Assembly: GCA_002749535.1 (NCBI GenBank)
Contig: MZZL01000137.1
Coordinates: forward strand, 644,699-707,785
Direction: 5' to 3'
DNA: 63,087 bases
Origin: Apophysomyces variabilis
Taxonomy: Eukaryota; Mucoromycota; Mucoromycetes; Mucorales; Mucoraceae
Shown: positions 1-10,143 of the stretch, one piece after another
Layout of the letters: the number at the start of each line of letters is the position of its first letter
Position numbering within the stretch: the first letter of the stretch is position 1
Translations under genes and position numbers: made by a program
Notes under the pieces: generated by a model
The model's input: only the letters and a program-made list of their open reading frames with translations
What the model was told of the DNA's origin: nothing
Database searches by the model: none

Positions 1-1084
1 AAACCATACAGAACCCTAGAATAAAAAGCTTTTACAATATTTTTATATTTAAACTTTATTTTTTTAATATAAAACTTATAGTTTTAATATAGTATTATTT
101 TTTTCATAGTATGCTTGTCATCAGAATCGTTCTCTGTATAAGTTTTTAGTATATTTTTACTGCTTGCTTAAATGTTAATTGCAAGAAAGGTATAAAAGCC
201 GTTAATTTTTAATAATTTTTGGTTGACTAAAAATCTCTGATTTGAGATGCTGACGCGTGCGGTGTTTGTATGGGGGTTGGAAGTACACGTTAGGGATAAT
301 AAAAGACGTTAGCAGAACCAACACTAGAAAAGGTATACAGACAAGAAAAAGATCTCGATAAAATAGATATACTAAGTTGTGGCAGAAGGGTACAATAAAA
401 TAGGATCTCAAAAGGCAATACAAAATATGACACAATAAGCCTATTGCTAGTTACTTGTTTCAATGATCGTCCGATGATCCAATGACAACAATAACTCAAC
501 AACAGCTAAAGCAAAACAACAATAAAGAGGTTTACAAAGGGAAGATACAAAAAAAAGACAACCAACTGAATAAGTGCAATCTAAGCATAGAATGCCACTT
601 GTTCGATTAAGCAGAAAAGGTGTGGTAAAATTCGCTGTGGTTTTTCCTATCGGATCCCACTATATTTATTTCCATTGCCTTCAAGAAAACTAAGTTTGTC
701 CTAAGGCCAAAGACATATTAAGATTACCAATAGAAAAATGACGATAACAAAAGATACAAAAGACGAAATTGTGTCGATAGGTAAGGTCCATGGATGTACT
801 TGAGAGACAGATGTCGTGTGTAATTTATCACGACGTGTTACACCCGGTTTTATACACTGCATTGTTAACTTCAGGATTGTTCGGTCGTTTTCGTTTTCCG
901 CTCGCGCACCCCCTCTCAGTGCACCCCACTTAGATGCACTACAACCGGTGTAATTGTTGTGTACGTAAATCTGTTCATCGTGAATACTCTGGACATTTCC
1001 TGTGATTTCGATGCCAATTCCATGTTGATGTTGGTCCTGTGTACGGCCGGAAAAAATTACAACACATCGTGTCATTATAACTAG
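1..1084. other. AT-rich stretch without a recognisable gene
   Basis: This stretch has several short open frames on the minus strand, the longest about 124 codons near 701-1075. None shows a recognisable domain, splice structure or start context. I see AT-rich DNA with no supported gene. Confidence 0.5.
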
Positions 1085-1156
1085 TCCTCAATGGTCCAGT
1101 GGTTAGGATTTCTCGCTTTCACCGAGACGGCCGGGGTTCGATTCCCCGTTGGGGAA
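1085..1156 (+). tRNA. tRNA-Glu (anticodon UUC)
   Basis: A full cloverleaf can be read. The acceptor stem pairs TCCTCAA (1085-1091) with TTGGGGA (1149-1155), including one G-T pair. The anticodon stem TCTCG/CGAGA closes the loop CTTTCAC, placing anticodon TTC at 1118-1120. The T-arm contains GGTTCGATTCC, a standard internal B box. Base 1156 is the discriminator A, and a run of T from 1157 is a Pol III terminator. No intron is present. It decodes glutamate GAA codons. A solo-LTR-like element starts 24 bp beyond its 3' end, which suits elements that target tRNA genes. Confidence 0.96.
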
Positions 1157-1163
1157 TTTTTTG
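1157..1163 (+). terminator. Pol III terminator of tRNA-Glu
   Basis: A run of T directly follows the discriminator base of the tRNA, the usual RNA polymerase III stop. Confidence 0.75.
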
Positions 1164-1179
1164 GTTCCTTTATCGTAAC

Positions 1180-1553
1180 TGTCGTGCGCGGTATTTGTCG
1201 TGTCTGCAAAATTGTAGTGACACAAACATTTTGGTCAGGTCGGCCTTGGTCCAAAAACGGCAAACGTCTAACGCATCGGTCTTCATCACAAAACAGCAAC
1301 ATCTCCAGGAAGACCATGCTCAGCGAAATTATTACATAATCTCTTGTCTGTTTATTTTACTTATTTTGAATGCTCATCCGTCTCGGCATTGTTACAATTA
1401 GTTTTAGAAAAAATATAAATATCCATAGATTTGTTTAGCAATAAAGACAATCATCCGTTTATTCTCTATCTCTTTTGTTACCCTTGATCCCCAGTGGGTT
1501 TGACCTTTGCCAGGAAGAAAACCCAGATCAGGAAGAAAATACCGCGCACGACA
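1180..1553 (+). mobile_element. Solo-LTR-like element X with 16-bp inverted ends
   Basis: The 374-bp element begins TGTCGTGCGCGGTATT and ends with its perfect reverse complement, AATACCGCGCACGACA. It therefore has TG...CA ends. Inside are a TATA-like AAATATAAATATCC near 1410 and an AATAAA near 1440, as expected for a promoter and poly(A) signal in an LTR. There is no matching flanking duplication (TAAC left, TATT right), probably because the neighbouring copies have rearranged. A reverse-oriented partial copy lies at 1890-2241. It could instead be a MITE. Confidence 0.6.
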
Positions 1554-1557
1554 TATT

Positions 1558-1889
1558 TGTCGTCGCCGTATCCTTGAGCTGGTAATCCAATGGCCAGGAA
1601 AAGACGAGACAAAGATAGTGAACAATAGAATCACAATAAAAATAAGTGGAAAAGATATACTTTATTCTTCATTGATCTCATGATATTTATATCTATTTTG
1701 TACTTCTAAATCACGTAAACCTCTCGGTATGATGATATAACAGGGACTCGGTTAGAAAGGACAAAAGGTAAAGTATGGTAGATGAGGACTTCTTGAAGAT
1801 TCGATCTTCTTTTTGGACAAACACCGAGAGAAGCAGACTTGCCTTCTTCGGTGCTTAAGCGTGATTGGCCGATGGTCTGTACTACGACA
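1558..1889 (-). mobile_element. Solo-LTR-like element Y (reverse orientation)
   Basis: This 332-bp element runs from TGTCGTCGCC to TACTACGACA, four bases (TATT) after element X. It is nearly identical, in reverse, to the element at 2544-2865. Read on the minus strand it has an ATATAAATATC TATA-like box and an AATAAA downstream, the same layout as X. It abuts the truncated reverse copy of X, so the elements are nested. Confidence 0.55.
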
Positions 1890-2241
1890 TATTTTCTTCC
1901 TGATCTGGGTTTTCTTCCTGGCAAAGGTCAAACCCACTGGGGATCAAGGGTAACAAAAGAGATAGAGAATAAACGGATGATTGTCTTTATTGCTAAGCAA
2001 ATTCATGGATATTTATATTTTTTTCTAAATCTAATTGTAACAATGCTGATACGGTCGAGCATTCGAAATAAGTAAAATAAACGGGCAAGAGATTATGTAA
2101 TGGTTTTGCTGAGCATGGTACTCCTGGAGATGTTGCTCTTTTGTAGTGAAGGCCGAAGCGTTAAAGGTTTACCGTTTTTGGATCAAGGCCGATCTGAGCA
2201 AAAGGTTTGTGTCACTACAACTTTGCAGGCACGACATAACC
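1890..2241 (-). repeat. Inverted partial copy of element X
   Basis: The sequence is the reverse complement of 1190-1541 with scattered mismatches, so the two form a long inverted repeat with Y between them. The ends lack part of the 16-bp termini seen in X. The open frames across this block are shadows of the repeat. Confidence 0.75.
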
Positions 2242-2543
2242 GAAGATCGACTGACCAATCAAAACAATAGCAACCGCAGTAATTATTTTGGATCGGAGAC
2301 TTCATCTACTGAAGGCATCGACTACGGTGAAGAGCTTTATCTGTACAAGATCAACTGGAACATCGACTGCGGCATTGACTGCGACACATTAGAAAACAAT
2401 ATAAATATTGTAGAACTAGACAGTGAATAAAATCTCTATTATTCGTTTTACCTTGGATCTCCAGTGGATTTGACCGAGATTAATCATCGGAAGAAAATCC
2501 AGATCAGGCCCGCATAAAAAAAGGAACCGACACTTTTGTTGTT
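2242..2543 (+). repeat. Degenerate LTR-like filler
   Basis: Around 2420-2505 the order AATAAA, TTATTCG, GGATCTCCAGTGG, then GAAGAAAATCCAGATCAGG matches the 3' part of element X (1439-1535) with many changes. This is a third, older X-like copy. No gene is seen. Confidence 0.45.
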
Positions 2544-2865
2544 TGTCGTAGTACAGGCCATCGGCCAATCACGCTTAAGCACCGAAGAAGGCAAGTCTGC
2601 TTCTCTCGGTGTTTGTCCAAAAAGAAGATCGAATCTTCAAGAAGTCCTCATCTACCATACTTTACCTTTTGTCCTTTCTAACCGAGTCCCTGTTATATCA
2701 TCATACCGAGAGGTTTACGTGATTTAGAAGTACAAAATAGATATAAATATCATGAGATCAATGAAGAATAAAGTATATCTTTTCCACTTATTCTTAGTGT
2801 AATTCTATCTCTGTTTCGTGTTTTCCTGGCCATTGAGTTACCAGCTCAAGAATACAGTGACGACA
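2544..2865 (+). mobile_element. Solo-LTR-like element Y' (forward orientation)
   Basis: The 322-bp element begins TGTCGTAGTACAGG and ends ACAGTGACGACA. It is the inverted partner of 1558-1889. It carries AGATATAAATATCATG near 2735-2755 and GAATAAAG about 20 bp later, matching an LTR promoter and poly(A) layout. Flanking four-mers TGTT and TGTG agree at three of four bases, so a target duplication is uncertain. The 63-codon frame inside it is not a gene. Confidence 0.55.
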
Positions 2866-3243
2866 TGTGCTTATTTTTCATTTATGATATGATTGGCTCC
2901 CCGCGAGGTCGGTCTTCGTTGACCTTCGTAAAACGGCGCTTCGCGCTTTTTGTCTTTTAGTTGGTGAATCATTGGTCCCGATAGTCTAGAAGATATAGTT
3001 AGCCGTGCAAATGAGTAAGAGCAGCTTTGCCCGTACAAGAAGCAAGGATCAAGAGTAATCCAGTTCCTGGCAGTTCTGCCAACCACGACACTTTTTATCC
3101 TAGCACAATCCTTTCGACTAATTGTCGTCGCTGTGTCCTGATCCCTGGTATACGGACTTCTTTTGTGCGGATGCTGAGATAGACAAACGAACTGGGTAGC
3201 TTATCGAAGTGGAAGAAATGGAAGAAGACGATATACTGTACTA
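2866..3243. other. Spacer, nothing recognised
   Basis: The spacer lies between the LTR-like nest and the inverted-repeat arm. Only short chance frames are present. Confidence 0.5.
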
Positions 3244-4445
3244 TATTTCCAAAACTTAAAGTCGCATCTAGCAAATTCACTTGGCGCATTTTGGAAACTG
3301 GGCTTGACGCTAACAAATTACATTAATTGTCGTGTAATAAGACTCCGAATTGACCACTTTTACATACCTGTCAGAAAACTGACGATGCCGTACCCGTCTC
3401 CTCGCCAAGTGAATGCCAGATACATATATAAATTTCAGTTGGTGAGTAATAGAAGAAAAAGAACACTAATTCAATGACACTTACTAAATACCGGGCGTAA
3501 AAGCCCTATCCACTTGACTCGTGGATGCTTTTCTGTGCTTTTGCTTGCTGCCTCTCAGATCGCCTTAAAGGAGCTCAGGACGATTCTGGTCTTTCTTCTT
3601 CTCGTCCTTGAGACCTGGGTGGATCAGCCATTGTCTCCGTTCGGCAAGCTCTTCTCCGACTTCGTACAGAGTGAGTGATCATCGTTGTCTCTCCTACTCT
3701 AGGATGTACACATGAGCAGAATAATAATTGAACATGGCGCCGTAATGCAAAAGAATATGAAAAGTTTGACCTGCACTGAGTCTCGAGCTTTGAAATAAGA
3801 GAGTGGATTTCTTCACACGACGGATAATTTAACGGTTTAGATATATTCTCGTTTTGCTCTATAGCGTCCTGGAGATATCTTAAAGAGTTTAAAATAAAAT
3901 TCTGTCAATTCGCGGAAGAGAAGCAATATCGACTTTTGATTAAACAAGATTGAGTTTATTCAGGGGTTCAAATGAGCGCAAAAATAATAATTGTGTCCGC
4001 CCGGGCTAGGTCAATGTGATAAAAATTGAGGGGGGATGGAAAAATATCGGGGAAGGGCGTGAGTATCAAAAAAGCCTTTTTGCAAGGAAGAAGCGGGCGA
4101 CAGCAGGCCGGACAGGGGCCCTGATGCGACGGATAGCTTTTACGGAGATATCGATTTGTATTAGGCATGTGGATTGAATGGACGGGTTGTATTAGAGGAA
4201 ATAGATTCAACAGACTTGGCCTCTAGGGAAACTAGAGCCTACCATCTGGAGAAGTGAAGCATTGTGCTGTTTGAGCCTACTAATTTCTACCTTGGCAGCA
4301 GCGAGTTCCGCTTTTGACTGTTTAATAGTGGGCATTGGGAGAGCTCAATGATGTGAATGTACTTTTAAAATGAGTAAAGCGGTAGCTAAGCAGAAAAAGG
4401 AAGGCATTGAATTTTTTTTATTTGTTGCGACATTTAATTCCACTG
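3244..4445 (-). repeat. Left arm of 1.2-kb inverted repeat
   Basis: The arm is almost identical, reversed, to 18190-19391. I found only a few differences: one base in a poly-T/poly-A tract and changes near GTAAAGCGGTAGC. Read on the minus strand it holds a short frame starting MPTIKQSKAELAAAK, a coiled-coil-like start that ends after about 42 codons, and another 80-codon frame shared with the other arm. The similarity continues beyond 4445 at 4865-4903 once an inserted LTR is removed. The arm is probably one copy of a dead transposable element. Confidence 0.9.
4441..4445. repeat. Target-site duplication CACTG (left)
   Basis: CACTG at 4441-4445 is repeated at 4860-4864. The uninterrupted arm at 18 kb has only one copy, which proves it is the duplicated target. 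Confidence 0.92.
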
Positions 4446-4859
4446 TGTTGAATACGAATGTAGACAATAGGGCAATAGACCAGTGATTAACCAGACTAAA
4501 AGGTATTGATCAACTTTATTTCTATTGAAGCTTATTTATACTAAATATGAGACGCTTTTTAACTGAAATCGTAAAACTTTTCATGAGGCTTATTCATGAT
4601 AGCGGAAGATCAAGTACTTAGGACAAATTAGGTATCCCTGATATGACAATAGTTTCCAAGGAACAATAACAGATCAGATCCATTGGTTATATGTACCTGA
4701 AACCTAGTTACATAGTAATTGGTACGTTTGATGAACCTGAGTTTGAATAGCTTATTGTATTCCAATCAGTTGTCTCAAAGTGACAAGCTGCAGTCGAATA
4801 GCTGACAGTTGTTGTTTCATACTTAGTTAATAGTTAATCCTTCAAGTATGAATACAACA
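4446..4859. mobile_element. Solo LTR inserted in the left repeat arm
   Basis: The 414-bp insertion starts TGTTGAATACGA and ends GAATACAACA (TG...CA with a 5-bp inverted repeat TGTTG/CAACA). It is flanked by the 5-bp duplication CACTG. The other arm, near 18189-18195, is the empty site: reversed, it reads ATTCCACTGGACTGCG without interruption. These are the hallmarks of a solo LTR left by recombination between two LTRs. It differs in sequence from the TGTCGT family. No coding capacity is seen. Confidence 0.9.
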
Positions 4860-4864
4860 CACTG
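4860..4864. repeat. Target-site duplication CACTG (right)
   Basis: This is the second copy of the CACTG duplication flanking the solo LTR. The inverted-repeat homology resumes directly after it. Confidence 0.92.
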
Positions 4865-6161
4865 GACTGCGACTTGGAGATTTCGTAGTTTGTGAAATTA
4901 TCTTTAGGAAATATCGTATAAAATTTTACCATACGAAACATTGCCTATTGGATGGCTACTCTTCAAGGAGTTTTAGAACAGACTTTTTTTTGCCATCGTC
5001 CGTCAGGCACAGGAAAACACAAATAGAGAGGAAGTCGATATAATAAGAAGTCATCTTTCCACTATCTCTTACTTTATTATGTCATTGTTTCTTTGATCCC
5101 CTATGAGTTTAACCAATCGACTAGGTTGCAGTGACTTGGGAATAACTCTGATCAAGAGAAACGATACAATCACAGCCGAGAGCCGAAGATGGTAATACTT
5201 TTTTCCCCTATACCTTTTTTCGAAGATGAGATAAACTGCAAAAAAGGTCTTCTTTGTCATCCATTTTGACTTAACAATCCCAATCAATTTCCTTTCGTGT
5301 TCTACTACCATAACCGATTACGTGATTCAGCCAGACCCGAAAAGATACATATTGGATAAATTGGGAAAAAATAAAGAATGTCGCCATCCACTTACTGGTG
5401 ATTTGAGCTCAATATATGAAGACTAAATTGATAATTTGATCTTTGATTGATGTCCTCTGTCATTTCGAATTTTGTCATTATACCCTCGCTCTACGATATG
5501 AACAGTAATCTATATTAAGAAACATAATCATGTTTCGTAGACATGACCGTTACTGGGATGGTAAGTTATCCTTTTTGTGAGATAGAACCCGTAAACTCAC
5601 CGAACAAGTGCGTGGATCTCCAGAAATAGGTTAACTTTCGCACGTTAAAAAATTTTCTTTTGTTCACAGTTTGCCAATTTTTCCAAGGTAACCAATTGGT
5701 GCTATGTATTTCCTCTTTTGTTTATCGGCTTTAAATCAACTTCTCCCGAGACAGTATTGCCGTTGCGTTTTCCGGTCGATCGTCAGGCAAGAAGTCATTG
5801 AACAAATAGAAAATCATTTGCGAAGGGATGAACATTACTTCTTCTGCCGTATTTGTTGCATCGATATAGTGAATTCATCTATAGTATGGTTATGAACGGC
5901 ATTCTAAGTATCTTCAACGTGGAAATAAAGTTAATGCATAGAACCAATTCAACATACCCTTCCAAAGCAATGGCCGAAGCCGAAACCGATAGAGGCGTAA
6001 GAATCAAAAATTCATGAAACGTGGAACGACCTAAAACATAAGGTGGCAAACGTCTATAATTCTAATTCTTGTGATTATAAGTATGGTCAATAGTTCCACC
6101 TTAACAGGGTAGAAGTATAAACAGAGTCAATTGTTACATGCATGTGCACCTAATTTTTGAT
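4865..6161. other. Gene-poor region; arm tail and degenerate LTR-like DNA
   Basis: 4865-4903 is the tail of the left arm. Around 5055-5130 a TTTATTATGTCATTG...TTTGATCCCCTATGAGTTTAACC stretch resembles the 3' end of element X. The 63-codon frame at 5704-5895 has no recognisable domain. No supported gene. Confidence 0.5.
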
Positions 6162-6952
6162 ATGTTGCAAGCATCAATAATTTTTGCTTTCCTCCTCTGT
6201 TTTATCAACGTCGTTGCGCTTGAGAAGAGGAAGCTTGACCAATGCTTCCGCCATGCAAGCCTAACACAGTAAGACCCACCGACATCGTCAGCTCCGGATC
6301 TAAGTGCTTTTAGGTATTGGATTCCCATGGAAGGCCAAAAGGATATGCTGAATGACGGTCAAGAAGTGACTTTAGGAGGGCCTAAGACAAAGGCCTTGAA
6401 AACATCTTCAGGCAAAATCATAGAGATGGTGTCAGAGATCACTTACGAGGTATATCACGGCCGTCTCCGTAATGTAAAACACACATTGAAAGCAATAGAA
6501 ATTTCAAATGGAGGGAACCGGTTTACTGCAAGATGGGGTATTGGTCAACCTGGCCTCCGGAAAAGATAGTTTTACCGTTGTTGACAGAAAAAAAGCACCT
6601 TTCGGACTAGGTATGAACGACATATACAAGGAATATATAGCCTTCTTAACGATCTATTATAGGTAGTAACAATAATGCTCTGATTCCATGGGTCAGTGTT
6701 GCATCAAGTAGTCTCAGGATCGGCACTAAGCTCTATATCCATGCATTGAATGGAACCAAGTTGCCAAATAGGAAGACACACAATGGCTGCGTCAGAGTGG
6801 ACGACCACGGCTGGAAGCTTGATAAATGTCAGGTCGACTTGTTTGTGTTACTCTATTCAAACTATAAAGCGATACAATCGCATCTGCCAGACTTTGTTCC
6901 TGTGATACACAAAAGTTGTAATTTGAAAACTTATATTACCTACCATGCGTAG
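6162..6952 (+). CDS. Secreted 3D-domain (double-psi beta-barrel) protein
   Basis: Exons 6162-6268, 6314-6449, 6499-6610 and 6663-6952 join in frame to about 214 codons. The ATG opens a signal peptide (MLQASIIFAFLLCF...), followed by EKR, a possible Kex2 processing site. The C-terminal half has the 3D fold layout: GSNNALIPW, then IGTKLYI, then the Asp-rich core GCVRVDDHGW and CQVDLFV. Fungal members of this family are secreted and lie near expansin/lytic barrel proteins in fold. Their substrates are not established, so cell-wall action is inference. All three introns have GT..AG ends of 45-52 nt. It converges with the SET9-like gene, stop to stop 180 bp apart. Confidence 0.85.
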
Positions 6953-7131
6953 GATGACAAAACAGTGAAACGACAAAAGATTTCGTTTACACAACAAAAC
7001 CAGAGAAACAACAGTACATAGAAAAAGAGCAATACTGTGATACAATAGTCAGAAGTACATTGCTTAGTAACAAAATAAGGATGAAGGAAAAGCATAATGG
7101 TGACAAAATGGGAATAATATATACATAGTTC

Positions 7132-9682
7132 TTAACATATCTTTTCGCCAACTGTTTCAGATGTACTCCTCGAGACCGGACAAGCAGCGTTAGGGTGGCA
7201 CGAAGTATTAATCTCCAAGTCCTTCTTCATCATTGGAGGCAATGTTTTTGATAAAGAGTCTGGCTTATTATTCTCTCCAGCCAGCTTTTTAATCTTTTTT
7301 CCTTTGGTCTTTTTGCGTTTAGATGGCTTTTTCAATTTGCGGTTAGGCCATTCTTGCATAAATATGGTATAGTGTCGCTCGCAGCGTGGGCATCTCTTGG
7401 GTTTCCAATCGGTGAAAACAGCACTTGGGCTCCAACTCCATGTCGCTAGATCGCTTGCCACAGAAAATATTGTCTTTGACTGTTCTAGTACTTCTCCCCG
7501 CAAGGCGCGACCACATGCAATGCATAACAGTTCTTTTAGCTCCTGCTTTGTTGGTATCCTTTCTTTTCTCGGTGACTTGATTTCCTGTTCTGATGTGATG
7601 TATCCTTCTGAATCGGACCAGATGTCGGAGCTACACACCGATGAAAGTTCTGAAATATCATCAAGAAAATCGTCAATATCGGAAAATCCGTCGTCAGCAG
7701 AGCAATGCGTATTTTCTTTCCATTGATTGTGTGAAACTGATTCTTGACTTTGACTGCTACTGTCCGTCCTCGATGCGTCAAACTCATCGCGCTGATAGGG
7801 ATAGGGCGATAGTCCAATGGCGGAATCTGCCTTACAGTTGCTAATTTCGACGTCAGGACGAGGTGAAGATCCGCATGAAGAACGCCTGGCTTCGCAGCTG
7901 ATGATTGCATCCACTTCTTGTTGGCTTTCTGTGTCTTGATCTGTGGTCTTTCCTGCGAGAGGACTATTTTTGCTTATCTGCTGGTTAACGACGACCATAA
8001 TTTCCTTGTTTTCGGACGTGTCCACCCTGAGATATTTGGCATCCATTACTACATTACACAAGAGATCCAATGGACTGTCTGGATCGGTTTGCCCGCGTGT
8101 TGTATCGCTACACGTTTCATCGTTACATAAAAAGCCTATGCTCATCACATTCTGATGCTTTGTTTTTTCTATGCCACTAATTACACGCTGCTCCTGCGCT
8201 ATATCCGCCACGGGAGTCTGCACAGGCTCTGTGGATACCTTTTTATTCCTACGTGGAACGGGAGTCATATAGTCTGTTAAACTTAGAATAAGCACGTTTG
8301 AATCGCACAACAACAGCAAACAATGTACCTTCGTGCAAAGCGGATTTTCTCTTGCGGACGCTTCTTCGATTATCGTTCTTGGTTTTATCGCTTCTTTCCA
8401 CTGTCAATGGTTTTTGCGAAGCGAAATATCCTTCTCCTCGACTAGAGACATAGTATTAGCAGTTGATGTAGAGCTATTCGGTAACATACTTTTCGCACGT
8501 GACACACTTGCATTCGCAATTATTTTCACCAAAGTAATGCTTGCCATAAAATGCGGTTAATTCTTCACCGCATTTTATCTCCTTGATAACTTTAAAAGTA
8601 ATAGAGTTTTGACCCAGTGTAATAAACTTAAGTTCGACGTTAGCACTGCTCGCTAACTAGAGAACTTCATGTATTTCCTACCTTGCAGTTTGGCTCGCAG
8701 TCGTGCTAGGAAAATTTGTCAGTACTTATATTTAACGTGACGGGACAATATACATTCACGAATCGCGCCGGGCCCAAGAAAAGGCAACTACAACCCTTTC
8801 TTGTCGACCACATGATACTAAAGTCGCGATTGGATTTTCTTAATTCCATATCTTGGCTAGGTTCAAGGCATGCTATTACACCAGTGCATAATCGCATTTC
8901 ATCGCCTACGTGCCAGTCCTTGGTTGCAATCACACATGCTTCAACTCGACTACTGGTTCCACTATATCTTCTAGTATCTCCAATTTCAAACCCTGCTTTC
9001 GGCATATACCTACTCGTTGCAGTTTAACATACTGATAGATTAACCGGCTGCAGAACGCAGACAACATCCAGTCAACCTGTAGATACCTACATACAAAGGT
9101 AACGTTTCATGTGTTGCACGAATTCTTGCTGTTGTTTCGGTGACTTGTTGGACATTTGCTGCTTAAAATAATCTATCCTACAATATAGAAGTTTCAGTAT
9201 TCAAACTTATATAATAATATGAATTGCGACCCCTTCGTTTCGTCGTGTAAGTATGACAGAACCGCTTTGCAGCATATGAATCGTGATTGCAAGCTATCAT
9301 TCCTGATCGGATCAATAAAGTGTATAAAACCGAGAAGAAAACAAATAAACAAGTGTACCTGATCCGACATTTAACTAAAAACAACGACAGCGTAGTCCCA
9401 CAATATTTGGCAATACAGGCAATTTTGATTGACCATACACATATCCCTTTTCGCAGTGGAGTGTCAAAACAGAAGTACTTACTCCATGAGTTCTTCCACG
9501 GCATCGTTTGGTTTTCCTTTCCCAAGTATATTTCTTTGGATAATATCGAGTATCTTTCCTCGAGGAATACGAGGACGGCGGTAGTCCGCATTCATCTTGA
9601 TCGTAGCAAACCAAAGGTAAAATTCGTCCAGAAATACATCGCTGAAAAGATCGTCATACTTGGACAGCATGCAGAAGTCCAT
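7132..9682 (-). CDS. set9: SET9/SUV4-20 (KMT5) histone H4K20 methyltransferase
   Basis: Exons on the minus strand are 9682-9483, 9177-9091, 9009-8754, 8705-8682, 8626-8490, 8441-8329 and 8273-7132, giving 652 residues in frame. The N-terminal helix region MDFCMLSKYDDLFSDV fits SUV4-20 enzymes. The SET core shows RDFSIMWSTRKGCSC, LGPARFVN|HDCEPNCK|F and CGEELTAFYGKHYFG, followed by post-SET cysteines CECKCVTCE. Exon 4 is a 24-nt microexon encoding HDCEPNCK, part of the catalytic core. The long last exon is acidic and disordered, then has paired cysteines (CIACG and CPRCERHY), probably a zinc site seen in fungal Set9, and a Lys-rich tail. Expected activity is methylation of H4 lysine 20 in the nucleus. 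It lies between the inverted repeats. Confidence 0.9.
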
Positions 9683-10143
9683 TGTGTGGTAGAAAACCGA
9701 ACAACTTGATAAAATAAGCCAGTATGTATAAAGCAAGAAATAGGACAACGTGTTTTGACGGAATCAAACGTAGTATAGTCTAGTCTTCACCATGAGAGTG
9801 GAAGAAAGAAAAAAAGGGTTTAAACAGCCCCGGCTAAATCTCCTTCCGATTTTTGAAAATCTTGCTCTATAAGTTGAGGCAATCATATGTCGCAATGTGG
9901 CACAGATATTCGCATAAATATCTACAATTGTTATGCTGCTGCAGATCTTCCTACTTGAGGATTGCTCGGGTTTAGGTCTTTTAGAAAATGAAGCGCAAGT
10001 TGCGAGCATGCCTTGGGAAAGAAGACGGTCGCCGTTGGCATATGTTAAAGTCACTTCTCCCTACAAGTTAAGGGATACTATAGTCATTCTTCTATAGTTT
10101 TCAAGTGGAAGCACGTCGCCGAAATTCTGATGGTCTTTCTTCC
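9683..10143. other. Spacer between SET9 and Fanzor relic
   Basis: The spacer holds the SET9 promoter and DNA beyond the Fanzor 3' end. Short minus-strand frames at 9764-10054 are not recognisable. No terminal repeat for the Fanzor element was found here. Confidence 0.4.

Noticed and set aside
701..1075. 124-codon minus-strand frame near the left edge
   Set aside because: Mixed composition with no domain; it ends next to the tRNA and has no splice or start support.
2146..2430. 94-codon plus frame in the LTR nest
   Set aside because: It begins inside the reversed copy of element X and runs into degenerate repeat DNA, so it is a product of the rearrangement.
3968..4210. 80-codon frame present in both repeat arms
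   Set aside because: Identity in both arms reflects repeat duplication, not selection. The Cys-rich stretch PCPACCRPLLPCKK lacks a known motif. Kept only as part of the repeat.
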